This document shows, piece by piece, positions 57,101 to 64,000 of a stretch of DNA of 64,000 nt. The notes under the pieces were generated by a model, which searched no databases, was not told the DNA's origin, and saw only the letters and a list, made by a program, of their open reading frames with translations. Made by a program: the position numbers and the translations under genes. Source of the stretch: Brachionus rotundiformis (Eukaryota; Rotifera; Eurotatoria; Ploima; Brachionidae); contig JAESIW010000071.1 in the NCBI GenBank assembly GCA_016802295.1, forward strand, positions 458,507 through 522,506. The letters are read 5' to 3'. Each line of letters opens with the position of its first letter. Position 1 is the stretch's first letter.

Positions 57101-60100
57101 GGCGGGCTCATGAACGGCTTCGGGCCTCTGCCGCCGCCGCCTCCGCCCCTGGCCATGCCGGCCAGAAAACGAAGCGTGGACACCAACCTGACGGGCTTGT
57201 TGAGCGCGTTCACCGCGGCGCAGATGTTCGTGCCGTCGATGAGCACGCCGCCGGCGTCGAGCGAGGCCGACTACCAGGAGCCGACGTACAAGGACCAATG
57301 GATAACGTACTTGGTGCCGATGATTCTGCAAGTGACATGCTCGGCGCTGTGCTACTACACGGGACGGCTGGCGTGCAAGCTGTGCATGCAGCGACTGGGC
57401 TTCGCACTGCCGCTGACCCTGGTCACGCCGATAACTCTGTCCGTGGCGCTCATAGTCTGCAAATGGTTCCCGGAGTCGGCGGCTCTCAAGGCCGACTTTG
57501 TCTACTGGCAGTGCCACGAGGGCTACCAGACGGGCTCGTTCAAGTGGCAGGTGATATGCGGCCTGGGCCTGTGGTGGCTGTCGCAGCTGTGGATCGGCGG
57601 GCACGTGTGGTTCGGCAAGGGCCAACGGCTGGCCTTCACCGACCGGTTGTTCGTGTTGCCGGGCTATTGCGGCGTGCTGACCGAACAATCGCTCATGATG
57701 AACAGGCGGCGATACGAGCGCACGGACGCCTACACGGTGCTCGAGAGCAGCGAGGCGAGCGAGGACCGTTCGGGTCCGGCGGCCGACGAGCGCTCCATGG
57801 ACAGCGACATGGAGACCAAGATCAAAAAGGACGTCAACATAGTCATATACAGCTGTGCGACCATGTGGCACGAGACCGAGACCGAAATGCTGCAGTTGCT
57901 CAAGTCTATAATGCGCTTGGACATTGACCAGAGCGCGAGACGCAAGGCCCAGGAGTACTTCGGCATCAAGGACCCGGACTTTTACGAGTACGAGGGACAC
58001 ATATTTTTCGACGATGCCATGGAGGAAAACGACGACGGAGAAATGGTGCCCAATCGGTTTGTGGAAATATTGGTGTCCGTAATGGACCAGGCGGCCACGT
58101 CTGTGCACGAGGTGCCCATGAAAATAGCGCCGCCTCTCAAGCAGCCGACGCCGTACGGCGGCCGCTTGACCTGGATTCTGCCCGGCGGCAACCTGCTCAT
58201 CGCTCACCTAAAGGACAAGACCAAGATCAGACACAAGAAACGCTGGAGCCAAGTGATGTACATTTACTACCTTATCGGCTGGAAGATATTCGGCGATTTG
58301 GACAAAATGGAAAAATTGTACAAAAAAAAGTACAACAAAAAGTCCAATAGCAAAACAAAGTCCAAGTGTTTCAAGGGTTTTGGCAATTTGTTGAACAACA
58401 TGGACGACATGGACCGGATTAGAGCGGAGAACACGTTCTTGCTGGCATTGGACGGCGACGTTGACTTTAGGCCCGAGGCGGTCCGCTTGCTAATCGATCG
58501 CATGAAAAAGAACAAAAAAGTGGGCGCCGCGTGCGGTCGCATACACCCGATCGGCTCCGGTCCCATGGTCTGGTACCAAAAGTTCGAGTACGCCATCGGC
58601 CATTGGCTGCAAAAAGCCGCCGAGCACATACTCGGCTGTGTGATGTGCTCGCCGGGATGTTTCTCGCTGTTTCGCGGCTCGTCCGTAGTCGACGATCACG
58701 TCCTACGCACTTATCAAATGAAGTCGTCCGAGGCGCGCCACTACGTACAATACGACCAGGGCGAAGACCGATGGCTGTGCACGCTGCTTCTGCAAGAGGG
58801 CTACCGAGTCGAGTATTGCGCGGCATCGGACGCGCTCACCTACGCGCCCGAGTCATTCCACGAGTTCTACAATCAGCGTCGCCGATGGGTGCCCTCGACC
58901 ATAGCCAACATATTGGACTTTTTGGCCGACTACAAACACATTGTGCAAGTAAACGACAGCATATCCTATTTGTACATAGTGTACCAGTTGTTGCTGATGG
59001 TGTCGACGGTGCTCGGGCCGGCCACCGTGCTGCTGATGATATGCGGCGCGTTTAACGCGTGTCTAGGCACCAGTTTGTGGGACTCGTTTTTGTTGTCGGT
59101 GGTGCCGGCCATGATCTACCTGCTCCTTTGCTACATAACCACGACCGACTTTCAGATCAGAGTGGCGGCGTTCATGAGCGCCATATACGCCGTGGTCATG
59201 ATGGCCGTTATTGTCGGCACTACCATTCAAATAGCCGAGGACTCGTGGACCTCGCCCAACGCCATCTTTCTCATCATGCTCTTTGCCATATTCATCATAG
59301 CCTCTGTGACCCATCCGCAAGAGTTCTGGTGCATTGTGCCCGGCGCTCTCTACTTTTTGACCATACCGTCCGGCTACCTCCTGCTGCTCATCTATTCGCT
59401 GTGCAATTTGAACGTGGTCTCGTGGGGCACGCGCGAAGTCGAAAAGAAAAAATCTGTCAAAAAAAACATGACCAAAGAAGAGGAGGAAAAAGCCAAACTG
59501 GAGGCTAAAAAAGAAGCGGCCAAAAAGGCCAAACAAAAGAGCTTTTTTGGCCAATTTACCATAAACATAGCCAATCCGTCCAAGTATAGCAAATCGTTGA
59601 AGAGCTTTTTGCGCGATTGGCTCGGCATCGAGTCAAACGAGACCAACAATGTTATTCTGAAGCAAATATTGGGCACATTGGAGCGCATCGAGAGAATCAA
59701 GAACGAAGAGGAAATAGACGGTGTCGATTTGGGATTTTTGAACCAGGAAGAAGTGGAAGACAGGCTGAACAGAACGCAGAATAATTACCAAAATAATCAT
59801 ACGCAGCCAAGAAATGTGTCCAATTTGAGAAAAAGAAATGCCAATGGGACACAAAGTTGTGTGAGTAACAATTATTATGAGAAGGAGGGTGGTGGTGGCA
59901 TGACGCCGGCAAGAAAACGCGACGACCTGGTCAATCCGGCCTGGATCGAAGTGCCCTATTTGAACGATTGTGAACTGGACTATTTGGAGCCCAAGGAGAC
60001 AGACTTTTATGCCAAGCTAATCGAGCGCTATTTGCATCCGTTGATTGCGGACAAGAACTACGAGGCCAAAGTGGCCAGAGACCTGAAAGCGTTGCGCAAC

Positions 60101-61066
60101 AACGGCTGCTTTGCTTTCTTCATGATAAACGCTCTATGGATGGTGATCATATTTCATTTGCAATTGGTACAGTCCAAAGTAAGAGACTACATTTACATAC
60201 CCATACCGAGACTGAACTACGAGCCGCTCAGATTCGAGCCGTTGGGCTTCGGCTTTTTGATATTTTTTGCCACCATATTGATCATTCAGTTTGTGTCCAT
60301 GTTGTGGCATCGGTATGGCACAGTGTTGCATTTGCTCGCCTCCACAGACTTGAAAGTGTGCGCCAGAAAGTTTAACATAAATCAAATGGAGGTCGAGGAC
60401 GTGGTACAAACGGTCAAAGTGCTGCAGCAAATAAAGGGCTTCGAAGAAGAGGACTTGCCCGCGCCCGACTACGACATCGACAACAACGACTACAATCAAC
60501 AGCAACAACAACAAGAGCTCAACTACAACTATCAGGACAACATATACAATCCGAACGGCGCCGCGGCGCCCTCCATCATCTACAACCAGTCCCATTACAA
60601 CAGCCAGTACCCGTACAACAATCATCCAGGTAAACACCACCCACGCCAGCCTGGCCTCAACTAAACACATCTTAAATATTTTTTATCTTCTTTAGATTTG
60701 ACTTCAATGGGCTCGAAAGTGTACGATGGCGGCGACGCGGCCGCCTCGGTCTACGTGCCAGTTGGCGCCAATTCAATCCAAACCTACAATAGCAATTATC
60801 TACAATCCAGGTACAGACAAAAAGGCTCGTATAACAAGTCGCTGGACGTGGTCTTTAGGCGAAGATGGCACGCGCTCAGTCAGGGCAAAGGCAATCAGCT
60901 GAAGCAGAAGCCGCGCGTCAAAGTCAATGACATTTTTTTGCACCAAGTCAGCAGTAATATACAAAATGCGCATCGACAATCGAAAATGTCTTTCTATAGC
61001 AGTAATGGAGCCTATGGTAATCCGAACCAGACCAATGATCCCACTTATAACATCAATGATGTTTAA
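48112..61066 (+). CDS. Chitin synthase with N-terminal myosin motor
   Basis: Membrane glycosyltransferase making chitin from UDP-GlcNAc, fused to an actin-motor head. Eleven exons: 48112-48252, 48351-49357, 49642-50295, 50359-50428, 50505-50560, 51422-51683, 52548-52784, 53094-53902, 53968-54169, 56126-60629 and 60696-61066; 8313 nt, 2770 residues. Motor (about 20-740): P-loop GESGAGKT (111-118), switch I NSNSSRFGK, switch II LDMSGFENF, actin-site SLAELLDKMKDAEPFFVRCL, converter TKVFLK. One IQ motif (VIVCQKMVRGFLGRRR), a charged linker, then the CHS part: N-terminal TM bundle, LDGDVDF near 1921, EDRW (2026), QRRRW (2063), a TM cluster, WGTREVEKKK, coiled coil, and two last TMs. All catalytic motifs are present. 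Introns run from 63 to 1956 nt. Retaining the last intron would give a different short tail. Confidence 0.95.
51240..51365 (+). other. Candidate in-frame cassette exon in the myosin motor
   Basis: Inside the 861-nt intron 50561-51421. Preceded by AG (51238-51239) and followed by GTAGCC; the remaining 3' intron would be 56 nt, a typical size. The 126 nt fit the split-codon phase exactly and read 42 residues without a stop (GHSNEINSGAVLNYHSEYGD then LLQNEPYRKSLRHL). GC-richer than the surrounding intron. Insertion would fall between FFVR and CLKPN. Confidence 0.45.
54458..54498 (+). repeat. 41-bp direct repeat, copy 1 (chitin synthase intron)
   Basis: Same as 55590-55630 except one base (A versus G). 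Starts AAAGCAAAT and ends TTTTAAATAT. The copies lie 1.1 kb apart in the 1956-nt intron. Confidence 0.85.
55590..55630 (+). repeat. 41-bp direct repeat, copy 2 (chitin synthase intron)
   Basis: Partner of 54458-54498; 40 of 41 bases agree. Sequence on either side is not shared. Confidence 0.85.
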
Positions 61067-62400
61067 GTCAATACATTATTCTATTTTATTTTTCTATTTC
61101 TAATTTTAAAACTAATTTAAATTTAACAATTTCATTTTATTAAGCCAATATATAAAATATTAAATATATTTTTAATCTAATTTTAGTTTTCTCAACATTT
61201 CATAATATATAATTTCTCTATTTTATAATACTAGCATTTTTGAAGAATATGAACGTGAAATAAAGTCTATATATTTTTTTTTTCTATTATTCAAAATTTT
61301 TAAATAAATTTTTTAATTTTCTATTTTTAAAATGGATATTTTTTTATTTATTTGGGAATAAATATTTATATCTAATGTGTTTAATTGATTACTGATAAAA
61401 TTAGATAAAAAAGCCCAAGTTTTTTTTGTTTCAGAAGTGTGAAAGAAATGAGCAGATGTGCCATGATATATTATCTGCTGCTCATAGTTTCTTCTAACCT
61501 TTGATAATTACTATTTTTCTTTGAATTGATTTTATTTAAATGGTATTGATTGTTTTTTGCTGGAAAACTTTCCTAATTAAAGATAACATACACAAAAATT
61601 AACAAACTCTGTCAATTTAAAAACTCTCATCACATTTTGTCATATTATTTTATTCAAAATATTTTCTGAAAAGGATTATTTTTTTATAGGAAAATATAAA
61701 AAAGTATAAATTCTTAGCACTGCAAAACAAAACAAGCCATTAAAAATTTGTCAATAAAACAATTCTAATGCAAAGCAAAACCATACTAAATAATTACCAA
61801 AGACACACATTTTATGCATATTTATCATTTATACAGAGTTTTGCACATTTCAATTAATTTTGTTGTTAAACTTTTATTTTTTATTTTTGATGAAATGAAT
61901 AAATATTTTACTTTTTAAATAGAAAATTAACTTTTTTTTAATATTTAATATTTTTTACCACTTTATCATCATACAAGAGGAGTTTTCTGAAAAAAAATAA
62001 AGTTATTGAATAAAACTGTTTGACCAGGACACAATTAGGACAGCGTCGTCTATGGTCTATTCTTAAAAAATATTTTTTTTTATAATAGTATGGTAATTCA
62101 ATCAATTAAAACAAATAATTTTTTTTTTGGAGTTTTTTAAATTGTAAAATTTAATGAAGAGATAGATTTTCATGTGTAACAAAGCTTGTTAAACCGTAGG
62201 CAAGTATTGTGTATTTTTCTACATGTCTGCAAACTTTTGCAGTAATTTGCATTGAATTCTATTTTGGTGTTTTTATTAAAAAATCAAAACTTTTAGCTAA
62301 AATCTGTATTTCTAAATGGATCTGAATGTTTGAGATTAATTGATATCTTCAACAAAAGTTTTGTATTGATAATGAAAACATACAAAACCTCTAAAGTATA
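61067..62400. other. AT-rich 3' flank of the chitin synthase
   Basis: Several AATAAA-like sites within the first 300 bp are suited to polyadenylation. No further gene recognised. Confidence 0.45.
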
Positions 62401-62629
62401 AATTAGCCACCAATTGAAGAATCCTTCTAGTATTTCAATCAAAAATTATCTTTTATTTGAACTATTTATTTACGAAAAATGTGTCTGCGTGAATCATGTC
62501 ATTCCACTAAATATAAGAAAGTTGAGTCCTAAAAGTATTTCTTCTATTCGAAAATTTTTCATTCAAAAAAGTCACTCATATAAAAGAAAGAATTAACTTC
62601 TTTTCTCTTCTATTAGAGACAAGAAAAAT

Positions 62630-63640
62630 GCATCTTTTACACATTAGACATGATTCATGAATTTTCTTTTGAACAATACACATTTTTGTAAATAGCTCAG
62701 CTTCAAAAACCTTTTTGAAAGTATTAGCCTTAGAACTACATCAAAAATCAATCTCATTCGGACAATTAAAGACCTTAAATTCAAAAATTTGTTGGCTCTA
62801 TGCAAAATTATTTTTAAAAACTTTATCTGCTCAATCTTCGATTATTCTTTCATTCCACTATGTTGCTCGACGCAAAAAATATCATCATATCTTATAAAAC
62901 TCCAAAACAAAGTTTTAAAACACATCAATTTTTTCCAATCAAAACAAGAATCACTGACATGCATAACCAGCTCAAATTAGACTTAACACTAGAAGCACCA
63001 AAACGAGTCATTTTGACTCGTTTTAATGAAATCTAATGGATAAAAAATTACTAATCGGATAAATCTATTCAAAACTTAATTTTAATTGAGTGAAAATTAA
63101 AAATTAGCTAAAAAAAGTATCTAGCAAAACATTGATCCTTTATTGAATTAATTTCTTTTTGAGCCCATTCTTCGTCTTTCATGTAAAATACAAAAACTTT
63201 AATTTTCGCTTTTATTAAATTTGCTTATTTTCTTTCAAGTATTAAGGTTTGAGTCAGTTTTTTAAAAACTTGTATACTTTTTATTAATATTTTATGACTC
63301 ATACATTGATTTTGTCAAAATGACTCGTTTTGGTGCTTCTAGTAGTATATACCTGATTTTGCACAATGACAAGTTTTTTTTTATCTGAATTTAGTTAATG
63401 TAGAAAGTTATTCTTATTTTTGTGCTGAAAAAAAATTTATGCTCTAATAACAATAGTTTACTTGGATATTAGCGTCCAAAAATCGAAAAAGAGTCATTTT
63501 GACTCGTTGGCGCTTCTAGTGTTAATAGAAACACGTTCTAAAGTTCTGATCAATAAATTTTCTATCAAAAAATCAAACCACAAACAATTGAATTAAGATC
63601 AAACCTGTATGAATTCATCTCAATAGATGATGATGCTCTA
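62630..63640 (+). mobile_element. LINE C-terminal fragment, split by a TTAA-flanked element
   Basis: Left part about 62700-62986 reads LALCKIIFKNFICSIFDYSF and KLQNKVLKHINFF, the region after the RT in LINE ORF2, with one frameshift before MHNQLKLDL. The element at 62987-63521 interrupts it. After the second TTAA the same frame goes on with ETRSKVLINKFSIKKSN. Deleting the element and one TTAA would rejoin the frame exactly. Confidence 0.65.
62987..63521. mobile_element. piggyBac-like non-autonomous element (MITE) with TTAA target duplications
   Basis: Flanked by TTAA at 62983-62986 and 63522-63525. The left end is CACTAGAAGCACCAAAACGA, and the right end, reverse complemented, is CACTAGAAGCGCCAACGAGT. 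Both are followed by the palindromic CGAGTCAWWWTGACTCG core. No transposase frame inside. A third copy of the terminus, in right-end orientation and without TTAA, lies at about 63312-63344. Confidence 0.85.
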
Positions 63641-64000
63641 CTTAGATTTCAAACAATAGTTTTTACATAAGAACTTACTAACTAAAAACTATAAACTTAT
63701 TTTATTAGAAAAATTATCACAACTCATTTTAATCTACTAACGCTGGACTAAAAAGAGAATTTGTTTATTTATTTTTTTCTAAATTATTCTGTTTACAAAT
63801 AATTCGAAATTTTACATATTTTGTTCTGAATGCCCAAAACTTGTTCTGTAAATTAAACAAGTTTTGCTTCACCTGCTGCGGAAGTCTGCAAAATTTGTAC
63901 AAACTAGCTTTGTTTTATTTTTAACACTTTTAAATAGGGTACAATATTGCAGAATTCTGTATTTCTTTGTTTAATTAAGAACATTATGAACATTCAGGGC
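63641..64000. other. AT-rich end of the window
   Basis: No feature recognised apart from short T and A tracts. Confidence 0.4.

Noticed and set aside
56797..57927. 376-codon plus-strand frame overlapping the chitin synthase
   Set aside because: Frame-shifted reading of the same GC-rich exon; low-complexity Arg/Gly/His content and no family.
56978..58207. 409-codon minus-strand open frame opposite the chitin synthase core
   Set aside because: Shadow of the GC-rich synthase exon. Composition is Arg/His/Ala-heavy with no domain, and the plus-strand frame is unambiguous.

Overview
This 64 kb window is nuclear DNA of an animal, most likely a lophotrochozoan and by best guess a monogonont (Brachionus-like) rotifer. 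The reasons are very AT-rich spacers, short genes with spliceosomal introns mostly of about 50 nt, repeated nuclear tRNA genes and a chitin synthase fused to a myosin motor, an architecture known from lophotrochozoans. The species call is inference. Most genes were assembled by joining exons at GT..AG borders. For every complete multi-exon model reported as CDS, the summed exon length is an exact multiple of three.

Layout. 0-8.5 kb: 3' end of a NUP155-type nucleoporin, a W-rich multi-pass membrane protein (-), a possible GPI-anchored protein (-), leukotriene A4 hydrolase, and a proline-rich protein. 9-17 kb: a glycine-transporter-like SLC6 carrier (-), a decayed reverse transcriptase, a secreted pancreatic-type lipase (-) and TRAPPC5 (-). 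17.7-28.4 kb: a Lys/Ser-rich orphan, CDK2 (-), three identical tRNA-Leu(TAG), a small coiled-coil gene, CDC25 and an SR splicing factor. 28.4-41.8 kb: LINE debris, bubblegum-type acyl-CoA synthetase (-), USP5 (-) divergent from ZFAND2, three identical tRNA-Arg(CCT), DDAH and malic enzyme. 41.8-47.2 kb is a rearranged zone: a GH5 glycosidase whose frame looks broken, LINE fragments, a pogo-like element, and a near-identical partial copy of malic enzyme fused to a secreted PAN-like reading frame. 48.1-61.1 kb is one gene, the myosin-motor chitin synthase (2770 residues by my model). 62.6-63.6 kb is a LINE fragment split by a TTAA-flanked piggyBac-like element.

The genes are independent eukaryotic units, not operons. 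Themes are cell-cycle control (CDK2 and CDC25 about 2.4 kb apart), ubiquitin and proteotoxic stress (USP5/ZFAND2 with a heat-shock-element-like site between them) and chitin synthesis. The most novel-looking signals are a possible in-frame 126-nt cassette exon inside the myosin motor of the chitin synthase, the abrupt GC-rich composition of the 4.5 kb synthase exon, the malic-enzyme segmental duplication, an Asn-to-Ala change at the sodium-site motif of the SLC6 carrier, an altered WSxGC motif in CDK2, and a transposon insertion whose removal restores a host LINE frame.
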